From positions 1 to 64,000 of the forward strand of contig VZSE01014404.1 in the NCBI GenBank assembly GCA_013398275.1: 64,000 nucleotides of DNA. The letters run 5' to 3'. Positions 12,301 through 22,420 of the stretch are shown here, piece by piece. Within the stretch, counting starts at the first letter, position 1. Every line of letters begins with the position of its first letter. The notes below the pieces were generated by a model. That model searched no databases. It was not told the origin of the DNA and saw nothing but the letters and a program-made list of their open reading frames with translations. This DNA comes from Promerops cafer. Its lineage: Eukaryota; Chordata; Aves; Passeriformes; Nectariniidae. Both the position numbers and the translations under genes were made by a program.

Positions 12301-14876
12301 CTGAGTCAGTCAAACAGCTCATTTCTGTGTGTTTCCCACTGCATCTCCCCTCACTCACACCTCACCTTTCCTTGTGCTTTATCTCACCTCACCCCAGTAG
12401 AGTTATTTATCTAACTAGTTTAGGGGTAGGGAAGATACGGTGCTTTGTATTTTCTGGGAAAAGAGACATATCTAGAGCTGAGTTCTGAACATTGCACAGA
12501 AGTAAAATAAAGGAAGGTAAATGCTCACCTCTCCCCACAAACTTTAGATTATAAACTGAGCTAAAGAAAATGGGTTGATTCCTTGCCTGGTGGCCAGCTC
12601 TGATTTGTTGTAAGGCTGTGCATAGAAACATTGCAGCTAAGAGCGTGTTTGCTGGTTGGTTGGGTATTTATGTCAGGTTGCCAGGCAAATTCATATACTG
12701 CTATGCTGCAGGCAAGGTCTTGGGGGTAGGGGAGGTGACTGAACATCTCAGAAAGATCTAAAGGTGTAGGAAGAGGTTTGGAGGAAAAGAATGAGGAGGT
12801 GGGTTTGCAAGTTGTAAAACTTGCATCTATTTTTGTCCTCTGTTGCTGAAGCAGAGGTATCCAGAGCTGAGCTGTTCTGCAGCGCTGCCAGCTTCACATC
12901 TGTGCTGCTTTGTACCCTTGTGCCATGAGCAGGCAGCATCTCATGGAAAACTTCACAAACCAGTTGGTCCTTGAGATATGATTTGTGTTTGTGTCACTGC
13001 CTGGACAAGTGCATGTTTATGGATTCGTGCATGCTCCAAACTTGTAATAGTTTCAGTTAAAGTCTCTTCTGCCAGCACAAACCACAAAAAAGTAATTAAA
13101 TAGACAATAAATCTCTCTGTGCTCCATAAAACAGTTCCCTTTCTCACCCTTAACTGCCTTCTTTCTCCAGCCTGTGTGCCACTCCTCAGGTTTAGACCTG
13201 CAGTTTATGATACAGGATGATTTTTAAATCACCATTTGAGTGCCTGGGAAAAGCTGGTGACTCCCTCTGTGTTTGAAAGTGCGTCCTGTGATTTACTGGA
13301 AGACAAAGTGTGCAAGCCAAAGCAGTCATGTTCTGAAAGAAAAGTTAAATCAGGAAACAGAAGTAAAGGCCCATATCTATCTTTAATCTATTTAGTTACC
13401 AAACAACATCTCATTTGTCCGCAAACACGTAACACCACAAAACAGAGCTGCCCATTACTTTTAGCTACTGTCAATGCCAGGGCATTCTGTTCTTGTAGTC
13501 ACACTCAGAAACAGCTGAAATGATTATAAATATTTTTGAGCAAACAGCAGATTTTTTTTTTTTTTAACAAGTATAATTGCTAAATAAACTGGGGGGTTGC
13601 AAAATGCTGAGGTTTAGCACTTTGCTGGACAAGCTGTGTGCATTTTTGAGACAGCCAGCATATGGAAGATTGTCAGCAAACTACTATCAAAGACACTTGT
13701 GACTCACAGCAATGGAGAGTTTTGAAAGGGAAATCATGTTAGGTAACCACAGCCTTTGCACATCATGAAAGCGTGAAAGCATGTTTTTCAGTTATTGCTT
13801 GAGTCCTTTCTCAGACTTGGTTGAAAATCAGTTTGGTTTCATTTTCTTTTGATTAGGAAATTAGAAATTTGTATTTTCAATCTATCATTATTTCTCTTTT
13901 GGAAAAAAGAAGGGAGTTTATTTGAAAGGTGGGTTGCAAGAGATTCATGTTCTCTAAGTATGTGAGAAACATTCTTTACATTTTGTTTAAAGTTGTGAAG
14001 TGCAAGAAAGTTGAATCCTTATAGCTACTGTACAGATCCTAGGGCAGGTACATGGAGTTAGTTTGCTTTCAGCAGAAATAAAGCAGTTTCTTGGGGAAGA
14101 CTAGAGGAACAGGAATTCTTATGGAAATAAATTCTGGAAGTAGCCAGTCCAGGAGAGAAGTAGCTCCCAGTTTATTTACGAAAGCTTATAATGAAATGGA
14201 AGATAACAAGTTAGCATGATATACGATCTGGAGGGATGAACCTGTACTTGAGATTTGACAACACTACTCTTAAAAATATTTATTGCTGCAATTTAAGTAG
14301 AGAGTACCAAGAGAAATAATGTTTTATTTCTGTCACTTGACCTTCACTATAACATAGAAACAAGTAATTTAAATAGTAAAGGTTCCAGTGACTGTCTTGC
14401 ACATTAATATTCACCTTAGTGCACACCCAGACAGTGCTTAAGTGTTCTTCCTTGGCCTTGAGTGGAAGGCTGAGTACATGTAGCCCCTGTGCTGTCACTG
14501 TATTTTCCTTGACCTGCACATCCAAGCAGTGTCCACAGTGTACCCTTGGATATCTTGGGATGATGTCACTGCTTATATTCATTGACAAACCAGGTAGGTT
14601 AGAAGTAGGAGTGTTCTGTATCTGGACAAGATGATTTCTGTTATATTCAGTCTGAATATATGCAAATTTACAGATGTATTCCTGCAAAGGAGCAAGTCTG
14701 TCCTGGGGCAGTAATTGGATTGTAATTACTCAAACAACTGTTACATGCCTGTCTTCATAGGAAAGACAAGGCTTATATCCATAACAGACAGTATGAACAG
14801 CATCTCCTGCTAAGACTCCAGTACTTGAAGCATTCATCTAGATGTGAATGTCCTGATGCCATTTGTACCCAGACTT
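3321..14876. other. Long single-copy-looking DNA, no gene recognised
   Basis: About 11.5 kb is AT-leaning, with only short, unconvincing frames, none resembling a known protein and none with clear splice sites in frame. Local simple sequence includes a T-run at 4287-4300, a short GA tract near 4531-4546, a 19-bp tandem duplication at 7597-7634 and a T-run at 13549-13565. It is consistent with intron or gene desert. Confidence 0.55.
7597..7634. repeat. 19-bp tandem duplication (2 copies)
   Basis: The unit AAGGGATGGCTTGGCGTGC is followed directly by a copy differing at its last few bases. This is a minor tandem duplication in otherwise single-copy DNA. Confidence 0.75.
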
Positions 14877-15704
14877 AATTAGAGAGATGGGCAATCACCA
14901 ACTGTAGGAAGTTCAACAAGGGCGGGTGCCAGATTCTGCATCTGGGATGGGGCAACCCTGGGTGTACGGACAGACTGGGGAATGAGAGGCTGGAGAGCAG
15001 CGCTGTGCAAAGGGACCTGGAGGTCCTGGTTGATGGAAAGTTGAATGTGAGTCAGCAATGCCCTGGCAGCCAGGAGGGCAACTGTGTCCTGGGGCACAGC
15101 TGTGTCCATCAGGCACAGCATCGCCAGCCAGGCAAGGGAGGGGATTGTCACACTCTGCTCTGCACTGGGGTGGCCTCACCTCGAGTGCTGGGGGCAGTTT
15201 TGGGTGCCACAATATAAAAAAGACATGAAGCCATTAGAGAGTGTCCAAAGGAGGGCCACGAAGATGGTGAAGAGCGTTGGGGAGAAACCGTATGAGGAGT
15301 GCCTGAAGTCACTTGGTCTATTCAGCCTGGAGAAGAGGAGACTGATCAGAGACCTCACTGTGGTTATAACTTCATCAGGTGGGAAAGCAGAGTGGCAGGC
15401 ACTGATCTCTTCACTCTCCTGACCAGTGACAGGACTTGAGGAAACAGCCTGAAGCTGAGTCAGGGGAGGTTTAGGTTGGATGTCAGGAATAGGTTCTTCA
15501 TTCAGAGAGTGGTTGAGCAGGTTGGACTGGCTCCCCTGGAAAGATGTCACAGCACCAAGCCTTACAGAGTTCAAGAAATGTTTGTACAGTGCTCTCAGGC
15601 GCAGGGTGGGATTCTTGGGGTGTCCTGTGCAGGGCTAGGAGTTGGACTCTCTGACTCTGATGGGTCTCTTCCAACTCAGCATATTCCTTGATTCTGTGAT
15701 AGAA
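14877..15704 (+). mobile_element. CR1 LINE 3' portion, plus strand
   Basis: This is the only CR1 copy on the plus strand. It begins inside the C-terminal part of ORF2 (GAGAGATGGGCAATCACC...) and runs through the conserved ORF2 end, where the frame at 15084-15422 encodes a recognisable CR1 stretch (VPQYKKDMKPLESVQRRATK). It then covers the 3' UTR and ends in ATTCCTTGATTCTGTGAT, the CR1 terminal octamers. The 5' truncation is typical. Frameshifts break the ORF2 remnant into pieces. Confidence 0.93.
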
Positions 15705-16939
15705 ATTCCATCAGTGCAGTAACATTTCTGCATGTCAAAGGGCAAAACTTGTCTTTAAAGGCTTTTTTGTTTTCCTTTCTTCATTCCTTTTTATTTCCTT
15801 CCTGTTGAAGATAGTGGTAAAAATCTTCATTGGAAACAGTGTCTCCTTTATTTTAAGCTGCTGATGAAATGAAATTGTATTTATCTTGTGGGCATTAATA
15901 AAATTGCACATATTAGTTGCTCTTAATAACTTTATACTTTCTGACTCTTTTTCTTTCCTTTTCTTTGTTCTTCTTCATTACTAAGGACTAAACAAAATAT
16001 TTTGCTTTAGTGACAGAGCTTCTGATCCTGCAGTATTTCTTTTGCAAGGAGACTTGTTTTGTAGGTGTTAGGCATAGGGCTGCATTAGTCAATCACAAAT
16101 ATGTTTGCTTCCCATAGTTCCATTTGAGCCCAGAACAGAAAGCAGTCAGTGTGGGTCAAGATCAAGAAGTGGAGAAATCAGAAATTGCACTATTTCCCAG
16201 ATCCAGATGAAAGCATTGTCAGAGACCAAGGCGAGATATTATTTGATGGTACAGCCGAATTCCAGGGAGTCCCCATGGGGAGGAGATGAGGTCAGGGACA
16301 GGCGATAGGGAGGGGACCTGGAGTGCTACTGCAGCAGGAGCAGGACAGTCCCTTCCCTCAGGCACCCAGCTGAGCCGGACACTTGGGCACAGAACCTGCC
16401 AAGGTTCTTTGTTAACGGAAACTGCCAGCAGTGCTGTGGTTTAAGCCCAACCTGTCTGAGGCTAAAAGACTGAAAGTGAGCTTCTGGTGTACAACTTCCA
16501 ATTTGAAACAACTGTGTGGCAAAATGTGAAGTATTCTGTAGCCTTAGATCCCATAGCTCTAAATGCAAAGCTTGGGGTTGCTTCCTACAATTACCTGAGA
16601 TGGTAATTTTTTTATTTACTGATATTTTTAAAATGCTTTCCAGGAAAAGACATTAGAAACCAAGAGCTAACTAGTTAAATTTTAAAATACTAAGCTATGT
16701 CTTTCCATGTGGTTTCCCAGCAAAAGTCCAGTAACATAACACGTCTGATTTCCAAGGTCCTGCCTCAATTTTACATGCTGGATTCAGCTGTCTCTCACAC
16801 TCCCAGAGAGGCAAAAGATTTATTAAAACCCTAGCTACCTCCTTGACTGCTTTGAGTCTGTTCTTCTTGTCACAGTTCTGCTTAATATGTTGGCATTATT
16901 ACAAATCAAAACAAGGTTGCTCCTTGGTGTAGCTGTGGG
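15705..16939. other. Non-coding DNA, nothing recognised
   Basis: The sequence is AT-rich, with a slightly GC-richer island around 16110-16420. Short frames there resemble nothing I know. No repeat family is recognised. Confidence 0.5.
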
Positions 16940-16945
16940 TTCCTT

Positions 16946-17396
16946 TGTTGTGGTTGAGCAAGAGAGAGATGTTGCTTTAAGGCCGTGGGAGAAACCTCTG
17001 TAGTTATGGCTAGCAAAAACTCAGCTGCATTGCCCCCTGGGAGTTGACATGCAGATGTTTCCAGAAAGTTCTTTGTTCTCCCTGTTACTACTGGTTTATG
17101 TTTGCTGCAGTGATTTTAATGCTCCCAACCATCAAACCTGATTGTACCCTGTCCCTCAGACTCCGCCCCTAACCTACCCTATATATATATTACTGTTCTT
17201 ATCCTGGACCTTGCCCTTTTAGTGCACCCTACACCATGATCACCTTCCACGCAGTTTGTTGTTTTCACCTTATATTAAACAACCTTCTCTTTTCGGGTCA
17301 CTAAATCGTGCCCGACTCTTTATTTATCTGCCACGTCGTACTCCCGACGAGAAGGTCCTGAAGTGACACCCAGCCATCTGGGCCCAGTGTGCCACA
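16946..17396 (+). mobile_element. Solo LTR, ERVK-like, plus strand
   Basis: The block starts TGTTGTGG and ends GTGCCACA. It contains a TATA run (ATATATATAT, 17181-17190) and an ATTAAA poly(A) signal (17274-17279), then a CpG-containing U5 (ACTCCCGACGAGAAGG). The flanks read TTCCTT (16940-16945) and TTCCTG (17397-17402), a 6-bp target duplication with one mismatch. Six bases is the usual length for ERVK/betaretrovirus-like elements. No internal retroviral sequence is attached, so it is a solo LTR. Confidence 0.7.
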
Positions 17397-17402
17397 TTCC
17401 TG

Positions 17403-18417
17403 CATCTGGTTTTGAGCTTTTGCTGCCTGTCCTCTCACAAATGTGAGCCTCGCAATCATAAAGAACAAAACTCTCACAGGAAAGGGAAAATTCAGCAAGG
17501 AAGTGACTCTGCAACTACAGAAAACAGGACAAGGTGAACCATTCTTAATTTATTTTTGGGAGAGAAGAAAAAGTCTTTTCTGGATACTCTTTTTTTTCAG
17601 GTCAGTAAAATATTTTGTCAGGCTTCATCCCTTTTTTTCTACATACATAGGCAAAGAAATTCCTAGGAGTCTCCCTGAATGAAAATCTGCATCATCTGAA
17701 GGCAATAGTCTTGGAGAAGAATGTCTGATAATGAAAATGTGATGGAGCAAATTTAATCTTAATTTAGGTGAATGATATATCCCTCCTGTTTGAAGGAGTA
17801 AATCTAGTAAAACATTCCAAAATAAATAACACTGTTGTCACTCTTAGGTATAGGCTTCATTTTTGATCCCCTCTCTTAGTCCCTTCTAGCACAGCCTTCC
17901 AAGAGACAGACAAGAGGATGTTCTCATCACAGTACTGAAGGGACTGCCAGGCAACTGGGCCAGGCAGCTGTATGAATTAACTTAAAAATCCATTGCAGAA
18001 ACAACTGTATATTTAAAAAAAGAAAAAAAACAAAAAAAAGCCTGTGGCTCGTATAATTTTACAGCTCAGGTATCAGGAGGTGCAGGTTTATGTTCAGAGA
18101 TCAGTGCACGACAAGTGGAATCTATCTGGAGAGTAAAGCCACCTTTTAGGCAGGTGTATCTGGAGAGTCGTTTAAAAGGTCCTGGTTAAGCCTGGAATTC
18201 AATTTTTCTTTACAGACATTTTAAGCAATGGATGAAGGTTAGATGTGAATTCTCAGCCCCTCCCCTCATTAAGGCAGGAAGATTTACTGCCTTTTGAATT
18301 TGTGTCCATCCAAGAAAGTAAAATTTTACTGGATTTTCAATTTGTCTCCACCCCAGGCCTCATGTGGTGTCTCTTCCCTTCTCATCCATTCTGGTGTCAG
18401 AGATGTTGAGGAAATAT
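17403..18417. other. Non-coding DNA, nothing recognised
   Basis: This is AT-rich sequence with an A-rich tract at about 18015-18040. No gene or repeat family is recognised. Confidence 0.5.
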
Positions 18418-18419
18418 TA

Positions 18420-18722
18420 CAGAATCAGAGTGGTTTGGGTTGGAAGGGATCATGATGATCACCTTGTTCACCCCTGCCAAGGGCAGGGAGAAGCACCTTT
18501 GTGCAGGTTGCTCAAAGCCCCATCCAGCCTGGACTTGAACACTTCCAGGGGTGGATGGGGCATCCACAGCTGCTCTGGGCAACCTGTTCCAGTACCTCAC
18601 CACCCTCACAGCAAATAATTTCTTCCTAATAGCTAATGTAAACTTGCCCTAGTGTGAAGCCATTCCCACTTGCCCTGTCACTGCATGCCCCTGTAAAAAG
18701 TCCCTCTCCAGCTCTCTTCGAC
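18420..18722 (-). mobile_element. CR1 LINE 3' end fragment
   Basis: The plus strand begins ACAGAATCAGAGTGGTTTGG, the complement of a CR1 3' end. It continues through the characteristic antisense blocks CATCCAGCCTGGACTTGAAC and CTGTTCCAGTACCTCACC. Only the last 0.3 kb is present. It has the same orientation as the CR1 5'-region fragments at 20380-22420 and could be the 3' end of the same old insertion, but no reverse-transcriptase remnant is visible between them. Confidence 0.9.
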
Positions 18723-20379
18723 TCAGTACTTTATCATTTATGCCACCATGGAATAAAGCTAAAAGGGAACTTTGTGTTGGAGTAGCTTGCCATTGACAAA
18801 TGCTATGTTGCTCCTTGGGGTATCTGACATAAGGTGGGAAAAATTCTTGCCAGATGAAAAAGTCGTTTTTGAGGTGAACTGTCAGTAGTTAATTCCTCAA
18901 GTAAAGCTCTGTAATAGAAAATTGACAGAAAAATTGGCTGCCAGTGGGTTGCTGATTTTGTTACCTCTTTAGCTCTCAGAGAGGGAACATGTTATTGTTC
19001 TTTTTGGATTGACCAGCTTGGACTTTTCAGAAAACAGATGAGGTGGGTAATATTTCGAAGTGGGGACTGAGGAAGGAGAGCAGCAGGGAATAATCCCATG
19101 GGCATTATCTAGCGCTCAGCAGGTACTGACTCTGTGTGTGACAGTGCTGCCCATACTTGGTGCCTCCATTTGAAGTTTAAAATATGTTTAATGGGGACCT
19201 TCTGCCACCCAGAGAAAGAGAAGTGATAGACCTGTCTGATTTGCCTTGGTTATTGTTGATAATTGAATTTAGTTAGAGCAGCACTGCATCTCTGTTGCAA
19301 AGTTAAGCAACAGCTTCTGTTTCAATCCCATGGTACCAGCATTCATGTCTCAGTCTTCACTGTTCCCTTGTGAGTACAAGGTTTTCTTTGTCTGCAGTGG
19401 CTTTTTTGTCTTGCAGGTCTATTATTTTAATTCACTTTCTAATTTCTTTCTCTCCCTTCCTTCTGTCGGTCTCGCTCCAAATCTCTGTTAGGTGATGCAT
19501 ATGTGCAGAAGGGGCTGTTTCTAATGAGCTTCTAGGCAGGGAGAAGGCATAATAGATCACTTTTAAAATTGAAAGAGAAGGGTGTGGGTGGGAGTTTACA
19601 CAGAGGGACACTGTATTTTTAACAGATTCTTATTTAATTAAGGGCACTAATGGAGGGATGAGGGATGATAGTGTCTTTAATAACACATTAGAGAACAGCA
19701 GTTGTTTGGATAGTTTTTCCCCCAAAAGCATTCTGTGATTTTTCTTTTTGAGAGCTGCCTTTGTGCATTTACTTTACGTGCTATGGTTAATAAAGAAAAG
19801 AACACAACCATAAACCCATTGTGAAATACCTGTGTTGTCTGAAATGCATTGAAATTAGCTCTTTTTGACATACATGTGAAGTCTGATGTCTCTCTGATTA
19901 ATAATGGGGAGAAGGTTCTGGGCTTATACTGACATTGATTGGATCAGATAGATTCCCTTTAGTAAAGAAAAAGTATTTTTAATTAAAATTCAGAAATAGA
20001 AAAGAAGTATCATCTGAAATTAAGAATTGTCACTCTAATGGATGCAACCAAATTACTAGTTCGACATAGGTCTTTTAGTACAAGCCTTAATTTAAGAAAG
20101 AAACAAACTGATCCAACTTGGGGGAAAACCCTGGTCCCACCTAAGTTAGTTGTGGTGCTCATTTGATGTCCTTAGTGCCAGGAGCTCATCTTCAGTGTCT
20201 AGCATGATTCTGCAGGGTTGGTGGTAAGAAAAGGGGTGTGTGCCACCTAATCTGAGTGCCACCCAGAAGTGGATAAGGTGAAGTGAGACTTCACTGTACC
20301 CATCTAGAAAACGGTTCAAATGGTGCTTGCATCTTCAGGTGCGTTGCATAGGCTTAGTGGCGGAGGCAAGGTTGCCATA
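18723..20379. other. Non-coding DNA between CR1 fragments
   Basis: This is AT-rich sequence with no recognised coding exon. If the flanking CR1 pieces belong to one element, this is where its RT domain should be, but I find no RT motif on the minus strand. Confidence 0.45.
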
Positions 20380-20650
20380 AAAGAGTCTTGACCCACAAGC
20401 ACTTGGCTGGCTCTTCATCCTTCCCCATGCAGAGTTCCATATTTTCCAGCTGATCATTGACATAGGGGCTACATCCTCTCCTCATCTCCCTAGCCTGTCT
20501 TTCTTAGAAAACCTAAAACCTTCAGTTCCAGTGTTCCAGTCATAGGAGCCATCCTACCATGTCTCTGTGATGCCAATGATATCATACCCATGCAGGTGTG
20601 TGTACATCTCTGTGTTTGTTCCCATTACCACGTGGGTTTATGAATAGGAA
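20380..20650 (-). mobile_element. CR1 ORF2 endonuclease-domain fragment
   Basis: The minus strand from 20625 encodes an APE-type LINE endonuclease N-terminus: MYTHLHGYDIIGITETW, a stop, then DGSYDW. The Glu in GITETW corresponds to the conserved catalytic Glu of the family. Further on, after a frame change, VNDQLENMELCMGKDEEPAK is visible, also CR1-like. At least two stops and one frameshift are present. This is the 5' part of ORF2, which is rare in CR1 copies because most are 5'-truncated. Confidence 0.8.
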
Positions 20651-20690
20651 TCTGAACCAGGCCCTGGGTAAAGCCAACTTGATGGCTGGA

Positions 20691-21436
20691 TGTACTGCTT
20701 TTAAAGTAAACTCAGCGGGATAAATGAACTCCGCACAATTACCTTGCGAGAGATTTCAGGTCAGAGTTACAAATTAATAAAAATATTACAATAAATGCAA
20801 TAAAACAAAACTGGCTTAAATCCACAAAGTCAGAGTACAGCCTGGCGCTCTGGTGGTCACGGTCCGATTAAGCAGTGGTTGCAGTCTTGTTGAAGTGATA
20901 GTTGCAGTCTTGTCAAAAACAGTGGTCCTGTGGAAGTTCTGGTCCTCCTCTCGATCCATTGAATGGTGATGGTGGTGGTGTCCCAAGTCCCCAGTTATAT
21001 AAGGTCATGTGGGAATGCTCAGTACCTTCCCTGGGGTGGGGAGTTTCACAATGGAGTGATTTAATTCTGTGTGTCATAGGGTCTTTTTGGGAGTCCTTGA
21101 TGGTCTAAGTCGTTGCAGCTGGCACTTATGCTAGAGCCGTCTAGCCATTATGGCCCATTAGTAGATATGACACCCTCAGGATGGCTGTAACTGTGCTGGT
21201 GCTTCTCCGGAGGATGTTATCATGGTTCAGTCATTTTGTAAAGACCCCACCTGACAGGGTTTGCTGCCTCTTTATTTTGTTTAACACCCAGTTTGTAGCC
21301 TGAGGTGTCAGGTGTGCACTGGGCAGCTACTGCAAGTGACCCATCCTTAAAAGTTTGTCAGAAATGGCAATAGAGAGGAGTAGAATACAGTTTGGTTACA
21401 CCCCACATTTACACTCTCCTTCTATAACCCAGGACA
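20691..21436 (-). mobile_element. Solo LTR (5-bp TSD CTGGA) inserted in a CR1
   Basis: The 746-bp block begins TGTACTGC and ends CCAGGACA on the plus strand. It is flanked by a perfect 5-bp direct repeat, CTGGA, at 20686-20690 and 21437-21441. On the minus strand a TATA box (TTATATAA, about 21003-20996) marks the promoter. It is distantly similar to the LTR at 43333-44057: both share the order TATA, then the motif around GTGGGAATGCTCAGTACC / GTAGGAATGCTTGGGTCC, and the segment ATGGCAATAGA. Five-base duplications suit ERVL or some class I elements. CR1 pieces on both sides (20380-20650 and 21442-22420) show that it landed inside a CR1. Confidence 0.85.
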
Positions 21437-21441
21437 CTGGA

Positions 21442-22420
21442 GCAACTGGAATCCCTTTGCACTGTTCTAGGCATCCATTACAGGATTTGGCATCTGACTG
21501 GCAAGATTGGGATGGATAGATGCCCTGACAAATCTAGTTTAAAGCCCCTTCACCAGTACAGCAAGTTACTGACCCAAGATGGATTTTTCCTTCTTTGTCA
21601 GATGGGCCAGTAACATCCCTGATCCAGGGTCCTGGAAGGCAGCACACTTCTGTTTAGCATAGCTCAGGCTTAAAGACGAGAGCCTCTGGAGCTCTTAATC
21701 ACTCGCTGTCACCCACTGCCTTTTCTTCATTAAACTAGTTCTTAATTTCTATATTTGTGGAGCAGGTTGGGCTGTTCTGCTTAGTTCTGGTTGTCCTTTC
21801 AGTGTGTGGGTGTTGCCTCATTAGCCTGCAGAGCTATGAAGTGGTACTGAGTGGGCATGTCCAGCAGGGTGGGAATGTCTGGCTGTGAAGGAAGTCCCTT
21901 CCTTTTGTTAGTTCCTTTCCTCTTCTTTTGTTGTTGAAGGCTTTTTTTCCCCCACTATTTCCCAAGCTCTGGTGTTAACGCCTTCCCTCCCTTCTGTGTG
22001 TGCCAGGATATTAATTTTTGGCCTGTCCTTAGCAGGCTGTGGTTCCCCCACCAGAGGGGCTTGGAACCAGCTGTCCAATTCCCTCTCAGCCTCCATGATC
22101 TCTCTCAGTCTTTTGACTGTCTCCTGCAGCTTGACACCCTGTTTCTGGAGATCCTTCACCATGGCACACCAGCTACAGTTCAGTGAGCTACCTCTCTTGT
22201 ACTCCCTGGTACTCTTTGGCCTCTCCACTACTTCCTTCAGCTGTGCTACCAGGCTGAGTAGATTGTTCCCCTGTTCACATGTGAAACAGATGCTGCCCTC
22301 TGGCATTGGTGACAAGCTCAGACATTCACTGCAGCCAGAGACCTGGACAGCTGCATGTTGATATGTGAGATGTCTGGGTCATCACGTTCCTTCTGATAGT
22401 AGCTTTTGACCATATTGAAA
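21442..22420 (-). mobile_element. CR1 LINE 5' region with ORF1 remnant
   Basis: The minus strand of this block lies upstream of the endonuclease fragment and carries an ORF1-like protein remnant. It also includes the degraded stretch towards ORF2 (21442-21907), in which I can name no motif. The nested LTR at 20691-21436 separates it from the rest of the element. Its 5' edge near 22420 is approximate. Confidence 0.62.
21908..22375 (-). pseudogene. CR1 ORF1 protein remnant
   Basis: A 135-codon open frame (22315-21908) extends upstream in frame to VQVSGCSECLSLSP. It has two C-X2-C pairs (CFTC and CSWC) and an amphipathic helix with LVAQLKEVVERPKS, then LQETVKRLREIMEAERELDSW. This layout (VSGC...C-X2-C, a coiled-coil-like helix, then an E-R-E-x-D-x-W motif) is what I recognise in avian CR1 ORF1 proteins, which bind RNA in the retrotransposition particle. 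I cannot exclude another origin. The C-terminus ends in a lysine/glutamate-rich tail at a stop. The frame is short compared with an intact ORF1, so I treat it as a remnant. Confidence 0.6.
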
